In this document: piece by piece, positions 38,447 through 47,656 of the stretch
Numbering within the stretch: the first letter of the stretch is position 1
How the letters are laid out: each line of letters begins with the position of its first letter
The notes under the pieces: generated by a model
What the model was told of the DNA's origin: nothing
Database searches by the model: none
What the model saw: the letters and a program-made list of their open reading frames with translations, nothing else
Program-made: the position numbers and the translations under genes
NCBI GenBank assembly: GCA_002392915.1
Contig: DGHQ01000012.1
Span: 1 to 50,163 of the forward strand
Length of the DNA stretch: 50,163 nucleotides
Source: Bacteroidales bacterium UBA3844
GTDB taxonomy: Bacteria > Bacteroidota > Bacteroidia > Bacteroidales > Paludibacteraceae
Direction: 5' to 3'

Positions 38447-41203
38447 TTAGAATACAATATTCACAATCTTTCCAGGAACGACAATCACCTTCTTTGTCGG
38501 TTTGCCATCAAGAAGCTTAATTGTCTGGTCGTTGGCAAGAGCTGTCTTTTCGACGTCTGCTTTGTCCATGTCTGCTGGAAGCTCAAGCGTGAATCTCACT
38601 TTACCATTGAATGAGATTGGGTATTTCACACTGCTTTCCACTAAGAAATTCTCATCGTAAGATGGCCACTGAGCGTCGCAAACAGAACCTGTGTTGCCAA
38701 GCAAGTGGTAAAGCTCCTCACAGATGTGAGGTGCGAATGGAGCAAGCACTGTGACAAACTTAGTCAAAACCTCTGCGTTTTTGCATTTCAAAGATGTCAG
38801 TTCGTTAGCGCAGATCATGAATGCAGCGATAGAAGTGTTGTATGAGAATGTCTCGACGTCTCCCGTCACCTTCTTGATAAGTTTGTGGATTGATTTCTGT
38901 TCTTCTGCTGTTGGCTCTGCTTTCACCACGTCAAAGTTGTCGCCAGTGAAGAACATACCCCAGAATTTCTTCAGGAATCTGTTCACTCCGTCAATACCCT
39001 TTGTGTCCCAAGGCTTCGACTGCTCGATTGGTCCAAGAAACATTTCGTATAGACGCAATGTGTCTGCACCATATTTGTCGACAATATCATCAGGGTTCAC
39101 AACGTTGAACATAGACTTTGACATCTTCTCAACTGCCCAACCACACACGTATTTGCCGTCTTCAAGAATGAACTCGGCAGTCTCAAACTCAGGTCTCCAA
39201 GCCTTGAAAGCCTCAATGTCAAGAATGTCGTTGTTTACAATATTCACGTCGACATGGATAGGAGTGACGTCATAATCCTTCTTCAATCCAAGAGACACGA
39301 ATGTGTTGGTGTCTTTGATACGGTATACGAAATTAGAACGTCCCTGGATCATTCCCTGGTTGATCAGTTTACGGAATGGCTCATCCTCGCAAACGATACC
39401 CAAGTCGAACAAGAACTTGTTCCAGAAACGACTGTAGATCAAGTGTCCTGTAGCGTGCTCTGTTCCTCCAACGTACAAGTCGACGCTCTTCCAATATTGG
39501 TTTGCTTCCTTGCTCACAAGAGCCTTGTCGTTAGTCGGATCCATATATCTTAGATAGTAAGCGGACGAACCTGCGAATCCAGGCATTGTGTTAAGTTCGT
39601 ATGGGTAACCTTCTGGAGTACACCAATTTTCAGCGTGACCAAGAGGTGGCTCTCCGCTCTCTGTTGGCTTGAAGTCTGAAACCTCAGGCAATTCAAGAGG
39701 AAGTTTGCTCTCATCAAGCATGTGAGGCATACCATCCTTATAATATACAGGGAATGGCTCTCCCCAGTATCTTTGGCGTGAGAAAATAGCATCGCGTAGA
39801 CGGTAGTTCACCTTAACTTCTCCGATACCTTTCTCTTTGATATACTTCTTAGCTGTCTTCAATGCCTCTTTAACCGTAAGTCCGTTCAAGAAGCCTGAAT
39901 TCATCATGATTCCTTCCTTCGCGTCGAAGCTTTCTTCAGATACATCTGCTCCCTCGATTAGAGGAATGATAGGAAGGTTGAAATGCTTAGCGAAAGCGTA
40001 GTCACGTGAGTCGTGGGCAGGGACAGCCATGATGGCACCTGTACCGTAGCCGGCAAGCACGTAGTCGCTGATATAGATAGGAATCTCTTTTTCTGTGATT
40101 GGATTGATTGCGTATGACCCAGAGAAGACACCACTGACACGGCGGTCTGAAATACGCTCACGCTCTGTTCTGCGTTTCACCTGTGCAAGATAATCATCCA
40201 CAGCCGCTTTCTGGTCTGCAGTAGTCACTTTTGCCACATATTCGCTTTCTGGAGCAAGCACCATGAAAGTGACACCGTGAATAGTATCGCAACGAGTAGT
40301 AAAGATTTTTAATTTGAGATCCTGTCCCTTGACAGCGAAATCCATCTCAGCACCTTCACTACGACCGATCCAGTTTTTCTGTGTTTCCTTCAAAGCATCC
40401 GACCAATCGATTTTGTCAAGGCCATCAAGTAGACGTTGCGCGTAAGCAGAAACTCTCAAGCTCCACTGACGCATCACTCTCTGCTCCACTGGGTAACCGC
40501 CACGTACGCTGACACCTTCGCTGATCTCATCGTTGGCAAGCACACAACCAAGGGCAGGGCAGAAGTTTACTTTTGTATCAGCCAAGTAAGCTATACGGTA
40601 TGCCAAAAGAATCTGTTCTTTTTCTTTTTCAGAATAAGCCTTCCAATCTGAAGCTGAGAATTTTACGGTGCAGTTGTTAGCTGCGTTGACGTTGGCATTG
40701 CCTTTTTTCTCAAACTTAGCGATAAGTTCTTCGATAGGAAGAGCCTTATTGGCATCGTTGTCATAGTAAGAGTTGAACATTTTGATAAATGCCCACTGTG
40801 TCCACTTGTAGTAGTTAGGCTCACAAGTGCGGACTTCACGGCTCCAGTCGAAGCAGAAACCGATTTTGTCAAGCTGCTCACGGTAGCGAGCGATGTTCTT
40901 AGCTGTTGTCACAGCAGGATGCTGGCCGGTCTGGATGGCATACTGTTCAGCGGGAAGACCGTAAGAGTCGTAACCCATAGGGTGGAGGACATTGAATCCC
41001 TGCTGACGTTTGTATCTAGCAAAAATATCTGATGCGATATAGCCAAGAGGGTGGCCGACGTGCAAACCGGCTCCTGATGGATAAGGGAACATGTCAAGGA
41101 CGTAGAACTTCTTCTTGGAAGAATCTTCCTTAACTTTATATGTGGCGTTTTCTACCCAATATTTCTGCCACTTTTTTTCAATTTCTGAAAATTTATAATC
41201 CAT
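38447..41203 (-). CDS. leuS: Leucyl-tRNA synthetase
   Basis: 918 aa, class I synthetase that charges tRNA-Leu. The HIGH-type motif 'FPYPSGAGLHVGHPLGY' is near residues 39-55 and the KMSKS motif ('EKMSKSMFN') near 690-695. The CP1 editing domain (~230-430; 'TTRCDTIHGVTFMVLAPES', 'GTGAIMAVPAHDSRDYAFA') has the threonine-rich and 'VPAHD' signatures of proofreading. The C-terminal anticodon-binding and tail regions are complete. The protein is longer than E. coli LeuRS (~860 aa) because of inserted segments usual in Bacteroidota. No gene follows closely upstream; it appears monocistronic, with a terminator right after it. Confidence 0.97.
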   Translation of the reverse strand: MDYKFSEIEKKWQKYWVENATYKVKEDSSKKKFYVLDMFPYPSGAGLHVGHPLGYIASDIFARYKRQQGFNVLHPMGYDSYGLPAEQYAIQTGQHPAVTTAKNIARYREQLDKIGFCFDWSREVRTCEPNYYKWTQWAFIKMFNSYYDNDANKALPIEELIAKFEKKGNANVNAANNCTVKFSASDWKAYSEKEKEQILLAYRIAYLADTKVNFCPALGCVLANDEISEGVSVRGGYPVEQRVMRQWSLRVSAYAQRLLDGLDKIDWSDALKETQKNWIGRSEGAEMDFAVKGQDLKLKIFTTRCDTIHGVTFMVLAPESEYVAKVTTADQKAAVDDYLAQVKRRTERERISDRRVSGVFSGSYAINPITEKEIPIYISDYVLAGYGTGAIMAVPAHDSRDYAFAKHFNLPIIPLIEGADVSEESFDAKEGIMMNSGFLNGLTVKEALKTAKKYIKEKGIGEVKVNYRLRDAIFSRQRYWGEPFPVYYKDGMPHMLDESKLPLELPEVSDFKPTESGEPPLGHAENWCTPEGYPYELNTMPGFAGSSAYYLRYMDPTNDKALVSKEANQYWKSVDLYVGGTEHATGHLIYSRFWNKFLFDLGIVCEDEPFRKLINQGMIQGRSNFVYRIKDTNTFVSLGLKKDYDVTPIHVDVNIVNNDILDIEAFKAWRPEFETAEFILEDGKYVCGWAVEKMSKSMFNVVNPDDIVDKYGADTLRLYEMFLGPIEQSKPWDTKGIDGVNRFLKKFWGMFFTGDNFDVVKAEPTAEEQKSIHKLIKKVTGDVETFSYNTSIAAFMICANELTSLKCKNAEVLTKFVTVLAPFAPHICEELYHLLGNTGSVCDAQWPSYDENFLVESSVKYPISFNGKVRFTLELPADMDKADVEKTALANDQTIKLLDGKPTKKVIVVPGKIVNIVF

Positions 41204-41321
41204 TGTATTTCAAATTTCTTTCTCTTCTTGAAATGTCCGCAATATAGATATCTGCAAAATTAGTAAAAAATGAAGAGAAAAGGATGTTGTATTTGCAAAA
41301 AGGTAGATGATAATGACAAAT

Positions 41322-41352
41322 AAAAAAAGGCATCGCATTTTATTGCGATGCC
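41322..41352 (-). terminator. Terminator of the T9SS operon (after gldN)
   Basis: GGCATCGC (41329-41336) pairs perfectly with GCGATGCC (41345-41352). On the minus strand seven T follow. It closes the porP-gldKLMN unit. Confidence 0.9.
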
Positions 41353-41375
41353 AATTTTCTATAAGAAAGTCTTTT

Positions 41376-42257
41376 TTAATACTCCCACAAGTCTGTCTCG
41401 AAGTTGATCAAGCGAGTTTTTACCATCTCCTGCTCCTTCTTAACATCCTCAAGTGTTGTATTGTACTCTAGCAAAGATCTGTTCTGTACGTTAGACTCTT
41501 TGTAGATGTAGCTAGAAAATCTTCTCTTCATGAACAAGTCGTCAAACGAAGGTCTTGCTCCATTATTCTTATCAGTGATAAGAACCTCTGTCTGTGACAA
41601 GAAAGGACGAAGTGTCTCAAAAGGAATCCAGAATAGAGGCAATGTCTCTAGACCTGTATCTCCCTCTCTCTGCATCACAGGGCAGAAACCGATAATACGA
41701 CAATTGAATGTAGACGAAATTCTATCGAAATACCATACCTCTTTGCAGAAGTACTTGATGATATCACGGTTAGGAACGTCTGTGTCATCAATTATGTAGA
41801 TTGTATCATTAGTAATAGAGTCAAGTTTTGTTTCGTATGGCAACGCGAACTTATCCATCAAATCACGGAACTTAGTCATATGCTGGTCGTCGAAATGCTC
41901 GTACTCCTCAGCATAGTCATACACCTTGACTTTACCATCCTGAACCAATCTAAACATTAGAGCAAAGAAGCTTGTTCTGTTGTCAGCTGGAAGCTCAGGG
42001 TAGTATAGTGGAAAATTCATCTTCTCACGAAGGTCGATAATTCTATAGACAACCTTTTGCCAATAGATATCGTCGGCACGTGGGTTAACCATTTCAATAG
42101 GTTCAAGACCTTCTTTGGGACCACTTGTTGGCAAGTTAGTCTGCAATTCCTCAGAAATGTTGCCAGCTTCATCAAAGAAAGACTGGTCCTGAGCATTTGC
42201 GAGGTTTGCAAAAGCTAGCAAACAAGCAGTTAACAACAAATTAAAACATTTTTTCAT
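41376..42257 (-). CDS. gldN: Type IX secretion system ring protein GldN/PorN
   Basis: 293 aa, signal peptide MKKCFNLLLTACLLAFANLANAQ. GldN/PorN pattern: 'DDIYWQKVVYRIIDLREKMN', 'FPLYYPELPADNRTSFFALM', 'IIGFCPVMQREG' and 'ETLPLFWIPFETLRPFLS'. In the periplasm it binds lipoprotein GldK/PorK to form the large ring under the outer membrane of the T9SS. It is the last gene of the operon, 27 nt after gldM, and is followed by a strong terminator. This machinery should export the C25 peptidases at 6-13 kb. Confidence 0.95.
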   Translation of the reverse strand: MKKCFNLLLTACLLAFANLANAQDQSFFDEAGNISEELQTNLPTSGPKEGLEPIEMVNPRADDIYWQKVVYRIIDLREKMNFPLYYPELPADNRTSFFALMFRLVQDGKVKVYDYAEEYEHFDDQHMTKFRDLMDKFALPYETKLDSITNDTIYIIDDTDVPNRDIIKYFCKEVWYFDRISSTFNCRIIGFCPVMQREGDTGLETLPLFWIPFETLRPFLSQTEVLITDKNNGARPSFDDLFMKRRFSSYIYKESNVQNRSLLEYNTTLEDVKKEQEMVKTRLINFETDLWEY

Positions 42258-42284
42258 GACTTAAACCTTTTTCAGTTTTTTAGA

Positions 42285-43877
42285 TTACTTAAGTGCAATT
42301 TCGACTGGAGAAAGCTGACGTCTTACCTTATCTGGTCCTGTTGCGAATACATCAGACAAGTAAATAGTCTTACCTTTAACCAATTTCTTGAATACTGACT
42401 TTTGCTTTTCAGTCAAGCGAGAACCCTGTGCTGGCTCTACGATTGTATTACCCATTGAGTCTGTTGACTTGATTGAGAATGAAAGCACATTGTACTTAAC
42501 GTTCAAGTCTGCATCTGGAAGCTCTGCAACAACCTCATCAGCTGAGATTAGGTCTGTCTTAGCAATCTTACCTACATAGAATCTACCGTCCTTACCATAC
42601 TTCAACATTGCTGCTGGATTAGGAAGTTTCTTGACTCTAAATGAATGCTTAGCCATGTGCTGTGACTTTCCTCCGATGTTTGCTGATACGTTGATGTCAC
42701 ACATCTTTCCAACCTGTGATGGATGAGGTGTTACGACCCAACCCTTAGCTGTCTTAGAGATAGATGCACCAGAAACTGATACGCTAACGTCACCAGAATT
42801 TACACCTGGAACTGATACTGAGATTGGGTTGCTGAATCCGGCGTATAGCACGTTCATCATGTCTGCAGATACTGTAGCTGTAGGCTCACCAACAACGTAC
42901 TCAGTCTCAAATGGATAAGAAATCTCCTCTCCGTTTGGCTTCTTCATCTTGATGTTACCTTTGTACTTCTGCTTACCAAGAGTTGTTGCAGTGAACTCGT
43001 AGATATCCTTCTCCAATGGCTTACCATTGATTTCGATAACTGGATCCTTTGTTGAGTCTGTTGCAGCCAACACGATCTTAGCACGATACTTGCTTCCTCT
43101 CAACACGTACTGCTCATCAGCAATAGCAAGAGCCTGAATCTTGTTCACACGGAAGTCACCAGCATCAAGCTGACCGATGATATGGTTCAAACACTCTGCC
43201 TCTGTGTTACGTACGTCGTTCTGAAGCTTTGTTACAGTTGCCAACACTGCGATAGCTGGCTGATCCTCCAACAACTGCTTCTCCCAAGAGTATACAGCAC
43301 CTTCAATCTTCTTGTCAGGAGTGTCAAATGTCTGCTTGAAAGACGCTGCCTTTGTTGTGTCAGCGATATCACCGACTTTAACCATTCTCTGAGCAAATTC
43401 GCTGAAAGCACCGATCTTTGCTTTCATAGTAGCACCCCAGTTTTTACCTTCTGGATCCAATGCACGTGAAGATTTTCCTTCCAAAAGCTCACTAGCGATA
43501 TTCAGGTCACCAGCGTTCTTGATTGTCCAATCTTTCTTGTCAGCCTCCTCACCATCAACAAGCATAACCAAAGTGTGCTTGAAAGTGTCAAGGTACTGGT
43601 ATAGTGCGTTAGACTCCTTTACCAATGAGTCTACGTAAGGTCTCATTGGCTTAGCCTTAACAGGATTCTGGTCCTCTAGAGATCCAAACTTGTACTCCAA
43701 GTTTGCATTGTTACCCTGAGCGATCTGTACGCTCTTCGTCATTGATTCGTAGATCGAGGTGTATCCGTTCAAAATCTGCGCTGACACGTTAAGTGCAAGC
43801 ATGGCAGTTAGCACGAGGTACATCATGGCGATCATCTTCTGTCTCGGGGTTTCCGGACAGTTCGTAGCTCCACTCAT
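42285..43877 (-). CDS. gldM: Type IX secretion system motor protein GldM/PorM
   Basis: 530 aa. One membrane span near the N-terminus ('MIAMMYLVLTAMLALNVSAQ', ~12-35) anchors it in the inner membrane. The large periplasmic part starts with a helical domain (~40-220), then beta domains ('KPLEKDIYEFTATTLGKQKY', 'GVNSGDVSVSVSGASISKTA'). With GldL it forms the proton-driven motor that powers T9SS export. The gene sits 44 nt after gldL and 27 nt before gldN. Length and order match the conserved gldKLMN arrangement. Confidence 0.96.
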   Translation of the reverse strand: MSGATNCPETPRQKMIAMMYLVLTAMLALNVSAQILNGYTSIYESMTKSVQIAQGNNANLEYKFGSLEDQNPVKAKPMRPYVDSLVKESNALYQYLDTFKHTLVMLVDGEEADKKDWTIKNAGDLNIASELLEGKSSRALDPEGKNWGATMKAKIGAFSEFAQRMVKVGDIADTTKAASFKQTFDTPDKKIEGAVYSWEKQLLEDQPAIAVLATVTKLQNDVRNTEAECLNHIIGQLDAGDFRVNKIQALAIADEQYVLRGSKYRAKIVLAATDSTKDPVIEINGKPLEKDIYEFTATTLGKQKYKGNIKMKKPNGEEISYPFETEYVVGEPTATVSADMMNVLYAGFSNPISVSVPGVNSGDVSVSVSGASISKTAKGWVVTPHPSQVGKMCDINVSANIGGKSQHMAKHSFRVKKLPNPAAMLKYGKDGRFYVGKIAKTDLISADEVVAELPDADLNVKYNVLSFSIKSTDSMGNTIVEPAQGSRLTEKQKSVFKKLVKGKTIYLSDVFATGPDKVRRQLSPVEIALK

Positions 43878-43921
43878 AGATTAATACCTAAAGATTAGTT
43901 TACACTAATTTCGTTTAACAA

Positions 43922-44755
43922 TTAACCACGGATAGTCATGGCGTTCAACATGTTGCCATAAACAGTGTTAAGGCTCTTCATCTGCTGTGCCAACTTCTCG
44001 ATCTCAGACTTGTAAGCCTCAGCTGAAGAAGCAGAAGAGTTGATAGAACCAGCAACTGTCTTAAGAGCAGTTGTTACAAGAGACATAGCCTCACCCTGCT
44101 CGCTAGCTGTCTTAGCCTGAATCTCGAACATGCTGTTGATGCTTGAGATGTTCTTGTTGATACCATTCATCTGATCAGCGAAGTTCTTAGAACCAGAAGA
44201 TGCGCTGCTGATGCTAGCCTCGATATCCTTGTATGAGTTAACCAAAGAATCAGAAGAGTTCTTTAGGTTAGCCTGTGATGCTGCGAAAGCACCTGCTGCC
44301 TGAGAAGCTGCGTTTACGTTAGAGATATATGAGCTAGATACGTTAGCTGCCTCAGAAAGGTTAGCCAACTGAGAAGCTGTGTTACCCAACTTAGAAACAC
44401 CCTCAGATAGATTCTTCAACTGCTCCTCAACTAGAGCCTTAGGATCAATTGTAGGAACTGAAAGCTCCTTTGAATCACCTGCAGCTACAACTCCGTGAGC
44501 TGAACCCTCTGCTCCTTCGTCATCAAGTTCTGGCCATACCAACTCCCACTGGTAATCCTTATGAGGCTTATCGAAGATACCGATGGCAAACAAGATAGCC
44601 TCTGTACCCATTCCGATTGTAAGCATGACTCCAGCACCTGGCCAGTGCATGATTTTGAACAATGCTCCAATAATAACGATTGAAGCTCCTAGTGAGTAAG
44701 CAACACCTGTAATTCTCTTACCTGTAGGTGATTGCATAAATTCCATTAAACCCAT
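43922..44755 (-). CDS. gldL: Type IX secretion system motor stator GldL/PorL
   Basis: 277 aa. Two membrane spans (~12-35 and 38-60, 'GVAYSLGASIVIIGALFKIM' and 'PGAGVMLTIGMGTEAILFAI') are followed by a cytoplasmic region rich in A, S and N with coiled-coil character (~100-277). 'HWPG' between the helices is typical of GldL. GldL forms a pentamer around a GldM dimer and conducts protons; the glutamate in the second helix ('MGTEAIL') is the expected key residue. It lies 54 nt after gldK. Confidence 0.95.
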   Translation of the reverse strand: MGLMEFMQSPTGKRITGVAYSLGASIVIIGALFKIMHWPGAGVMLTIGMGTEAILFAIGIFDKPHKDYQWELVWPELDDEGAEGSAHGVVAAGDSKELSVPTIDPKALVEEQLKNLSEGVSKLGNTASQLANLSEAANVSSSYISNVNAASQAAGAFAASQANLKNSSDSLVNSYKDIEASISSASSGSKNFADQMNGINKNISSINSMFEIQAKTASEQGEAMSLVTTALKTVAGSINSSASSAEAYKSEIEKLAQQMKSLNTVYGNMLNAMTIRG

Positions 44756-44809
44756 TTTTCGAAATATTAATTTAAGATTGTTAATAATTACGTTTTTGTT
44801 GAATTCTGA

Positions 44810-46219
44810 TTAATCCATTCCAATGTAGCTTCTTACACAACGGAAACCTAGGAATGAACGGTTCTCTGTCTGGTACTCATATGTACGCATACCACACTGC
44901 AAGAAGATGCTGACATCTTTCCAGCCACCACCCTTGATAACTTTTCTACGCAATACCTCTGGATCGCTTGACTTAGCGTTGTACTCGTAGTTAGGGTTCA
45001 TATCGTGTACAAATGAATAGTTAGACTCGTGGAATGCAGAAGAAGTCCATTCTGCAACGTTACCTGCCATATCATACAAACCGAAATCGTTTGGTGGATA
45101 TGAAGCCACACGAGATGTGATTAGATAACCATCGTCTGTGTAGTTACCACGCTGTGGCTTGAAGTTTGCCAAGAAACATCCCTTAGCTGTACGTACGTAA
45201 TAACCTCCCCAAGGGTACATTGACAAATCTTTGCCTCCACGTGCTGCATACTCCCACTCAGCCTCAGTTGGCAGACGGAAGTCCTGAACACGTACTCCTC
45301 CATTGGCAATCTGATAACCGTTGAATAGGTTTGTACGCCAGTGGCAGAATGCCTGAGCCTGTTCCCAAGAAACACCAACTACTGGATATTCTCCGTATCC
45401 TGGGTGAGCGAAATACAACTTCATGTATGGCTCGTTGTAAGCGTAAGTAAAGTCACGAATCCAACAAAGTGTATCTGGGTAAATATTGATACGCTTCTTT
45501 GAGATGAAATCAGAGCGCTTCTTCAACTCCTTGTAGATTGTCTTATTGATAATGTGACCCTGCTCGTTGTAGTAAGAAGTATCCTTACGAATCATCACAT
45601 CAGCACTATCCTTTGTTACACCAAGACCTTCGATGCTTCTGTTGTATGATCCACGCATTACGTCGAACTTGTTCTCCTTCTTGGCAGCCTGAATGTAGTC
45701 TACCCAAGAATACTGGTACGACAAAATCATTGCGTTCAACTGTGGGAAGATATCGATGTCGTCCTCTCCCATGTAGAACATACTATCGATTGCGATCTGC
45801 TGATCCTCGTTAGGCTTCTCCCAAGGAATTTCTTTCTTCCAGTTTAGAATAGGCTTCTTTAGTTCATTTCCTTTCTTGTCTTGTGTGATCTTAAACTCTT
45901 CATCAACTAAAGACAACTTCTCACGTGCGATAGAGTCGCGTACCCAGTGTACGAATTGACGGTACTCTCCATTTGTAATCTCTGTCTCATCCATCCAAAA
46001 TGCGTCAACAGAAACCGTCTTTGACTGTGATGTCATAGCCCAGTTTGCGTCCTGGTCGTTCTGACCAATGGTAAAGGATCCGCGCTTAATGTAAAGCATA
46101 CCATAAGGAGACGGCTCTTTCCATGATTTTGAATAAACACCGACCAACTCGCCTCCTCCGTCTCCGGAGCAGCTACCGAGTAGCAATGCAATCACTGAGA
46201 AAATTAACAGCTTTTTCAT
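44810..46219 (-). CDS. gldK: Type IX secretion system ring lipoprotein GldK/PorK
   Basis: 469 aa. Lipoprotein signal with lipobox 'LGSC' (Cys17). The body is a formylglycine-generating-enzyme-like (SUMF1) fold: 'GSFTIGQNDQDANWAM', 'FWMDETEITNGEYRQFVHWV', 'FRLPTEAEWEYAARGG', 'NDFGLYDMAGNVAEWTSS' and 'VIKGGGWKDVSIFLQCGMRT'. In the T9SS it is structural and forms the ring with GldN beneath the outer membrane. It is the second gene of the operon, 38 nt after porP. Confidence 0.95.
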   Translation of the reverse strand: MKKLLIFSVIALLLGSCSGDGGGELVGVYSKSWKEPSPYGMLYIKRGSFTIGQNDQDANWAMTSQSKTVSVDAFWMDETEITNGEYRQFVHWVRDSIAREKLSLVDEEFKITQDKKGNELKKPILNWKKEIPWEKPNEDQQIAIDSMFYMGEDDIDIFPQLNAMILSYQYSWVDYIQAAKKENKFDVMRGSYNRSIEGLGVTKDSADVMIRKDTSYYNEQGHIINKTIYKELKKRSDFISKKRINIYPDTLCWIRDFTYAYNEPYMKLYFAHPGYGEYPVVGVSWEQAQAFCHWRTNLFNGYQIANGGVRVQDFRLPTEAEWEYAARGGKDLSMYPWGGYYVRTAKGCFLANFKPQRGNYTDDGYLITSRVASYPPNDFGLYDMAGNVAEWTSSAFHESNYSFVHDMNPNYEYNAKSSDPEVLRRKVIKGGGWKDVSIFLQCGMRTYEYQTENRSFLGFRCVRSYIGMD

Positions 46220-46257
46220 GATATTTGAATTACTAATTTTATTTCAAATTTATTGTT

Positions 46258-47226
46258 TTACAAAATTCTTTCACTCTTGTACTTGTCTTTCTTTGAAAAA
46301 TTCAAATCAAACGAGTATCTAACTACTACGTCATGTGAACCACCGGACCTAATCATTTTATTTAATGGTAACACATATCCGTATCCAATCTGCATTCCAG
46401 ATATGACTTCGAAGCTAAACGCAAATGCCATCGAACTCCAAAACCATGAGTTCAGCGCGAACGTGAATTTCTCTTTGTATGTGCAGACGTTGTTCATTCC
46501 TACCTGTAGCGAAGAAAAATCTGTTCGAACCATCAGCGATGGTCTGTACATAAACATTTTGCTTCTCGTCTTCAACTTGTATTCTCCATATACAAGCATC
46601 GTCGGCTCCAATGCGAATGGCTTTCCTTCTACTATTTCAGCCTTGCCTGCGTTCAAGTGAAACATTGATACGCCAACATCGAACTTGTTTATTTTTGCTC
46701 CGACTCCGAAATTAAGGTCGAAAACAATGTCGTTCTGCTCTTCGCTTGCACCTTCTTTGCTTAGTAACGGATCTTGCAGCTTGTGGTAATCGTCTTCTCC
46801 TCCAAGTCCTGAAGAAGCTTTATCGTAATCAAAACTAAAATCCGCGAATCCTACATCCAAACCGAATGACAGGTTGCCTGTCTTTGTTTCTATTCGATGA
46901 GCATATTCCAAACCTAATCGCTGGAATTTCCAGAAACTCTCTGACTGAACAGAGAAGACCACTCCGGCAGCTTGATCTCGTTGACATGGCAAATGAGAAT
47001 TGAAACTGAAAAACACATCCTGCGGATGATTTTCAAATCCTACCCATTGGGATTGAAATTCTCCCAACACGTTCGTTCTCTTGTTGCTTGCCACTAACGA
47101 TGGATTAGCTCGTTCCCAATCCAAAACTGCACTCAACATATCAAGGCTGTTGAATTGCGAGTACGCAATTATATCGCTGAAAAATAGCGATATAAGCAAA
47201 ATCAACACCCTTTTTGACCCGTTCAA
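46258..47226 (-). CDS. porP: PorP/SprF-family type IX secretion outer-membrane protein
   Basis: ~322 aa. It has a signal peptide, then a beta-barrel of PorP/SprF type: 'NSLDMLSAVLDWERANPSLV', 'VGFENHPQDVFFSFNSHLPC', 'GLDVGFADFSF' and 'MQIGYGYVLPLNKMIRSGGS'. The start is unusual. No ATG lies close before the signal peptide; I chose TTG at 47226 ('MNGSKRVLILLISLFFSDII'). An ATG far upstream (47364) would overlap the preceding gene by 35 nt and bury the signal peptide. A GTG at 47208 is also possible. The family links T9SS or gliding machinery to the surface. It is first of the gldKLMN operon. Confidence 0.85.
   Translation of the reverse strand: MNGSKRVLILLISLFFSDIIAYSQFNSLDMLSAVLDWERANPSLVASNKRTNVLGEFQSQWVGFENHPQDVFFSFNSHLPCQRDQAAGVVFSVQSESFWKFQRLGLEYAHRIETKTGNLSFGLDVGFADFSFDYDKASSGLGGEDDYHKLQDPLLSKEGASEEQNDIVFDLNFGVGAKINKFDVGVSMFHLNAGKAEIVEGKPFALEPTMLVYGEYKLKTRSKMFMYRPSLMVRTDFSSLQVGMNNVCTYKEKFTFALNSWFWSSMAFAFSFEVISGMQIGYGYVLPLNKMIRSGGSHDVVVRYSFDLNFSKKDKYKSERIL
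47171..47193. repeat. 8-bp perfect inverted repeat inside the porP signal-peptide region
   Basis: ATATCGCT (47171-47178) and AGCGATAT (47186-47193) with a 7-nt loop. In mRNA it would form a hairpin ~12-20 codons after the start. It may only reflect codon constraint. Confidence 0.35.
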
Positions 47227-47329
47227 AACGGAATTTAAGAGCAATATTAGTTTTTTTTGCCGTAACTGACAAAAAAAATCAACGTAAAAATTCAAAAAAA
47301 ATTCTCTTTTTGATTTTTGCTGCGACCAG

Positions 47330-47551
47330 TTAGTACTCCTCTTCATTGAAAAAGAAATCTTCATTGCTTGGGTAATCTGGCCAAATATCCTCTATACACT
47401 CGTATATTTCGCCTTCGTCTTCCAACTCTTCCAAGTTCTCGATAACCTCCAACGGAGCTCCTGATCTAGATGCGTAGTCAATCAATTCATCCTTTGATGC
47501 AGGCCATGGAGCATCTTCCAATTTTGTCGCCAACTCTAATGTCCAATACAT
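47330..47551 (-). CDS. Small acidic DUF2795-like protein
   Basis: 73 aa, very acidic (pI low; 'LEELEDEGEIYECIEDIWPD'). It matches the small DUF2795-type proteins of Bacteroidota: 'MYWTLELATKLEDAPWPASK', 'DELIDYASRSGAPLEVIENL'. Function unknown; no signal peptide. It lies directly upstream of porP (103 nt to the chosen start) on the same strand, with its own good promoter, so it may be the first gene of the T9SS transcript. Confidence 0.8.
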   Translation of the reverse strand: MYWTLELATKLEDAPWPASKDELIDYASRSGAPLEVIENLEELEDEGEIYECIEDIWPDYPSNEDFFFNEEEY

Positions 47552-47586
47552 AAGCGTTTTTATTAAGAATTAAACAACTTTACACA

Positions 47587-47602
47587 CTCTCTTTTTAGAG
47601 AG
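47587..47602. repeat. Small hairpin in the leader of the DUF2795-like gene
   Basis: CTCTCT-TTTT-AGAGAG, 6-bp perfect arms, at or just after the expected transcription start. Role unknown. Confidence 0.4.
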
Positions 47603-47606
47603 ATTG

Positions 47607-47637
47607 CAAAAGTATATTTTTTTTTAAGTAAAACAAC
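47607..47637 (-). promoter_or_regulatory. Bacteroidota promoter before the DUF2795-like / T9SS genes
   Basis: On the minus strand the -7 TACTTTTG (47607-47614) and GTTG at the -33 position (47634-47637) are 19 nt apart. No similar promoter was found between this gene and porP, so it may drive the whole T9SS unit. Confidence 0.6.
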
Positions 47638-47656
47638 TTTATTGCCTATTATTTTA

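Noticed and set aside
47227..47364. Longer porP starting at an ATG at 47364
   Set aside because: It would overlap the preceding gene and place ~50 residues, many basic, before the signal peptide.
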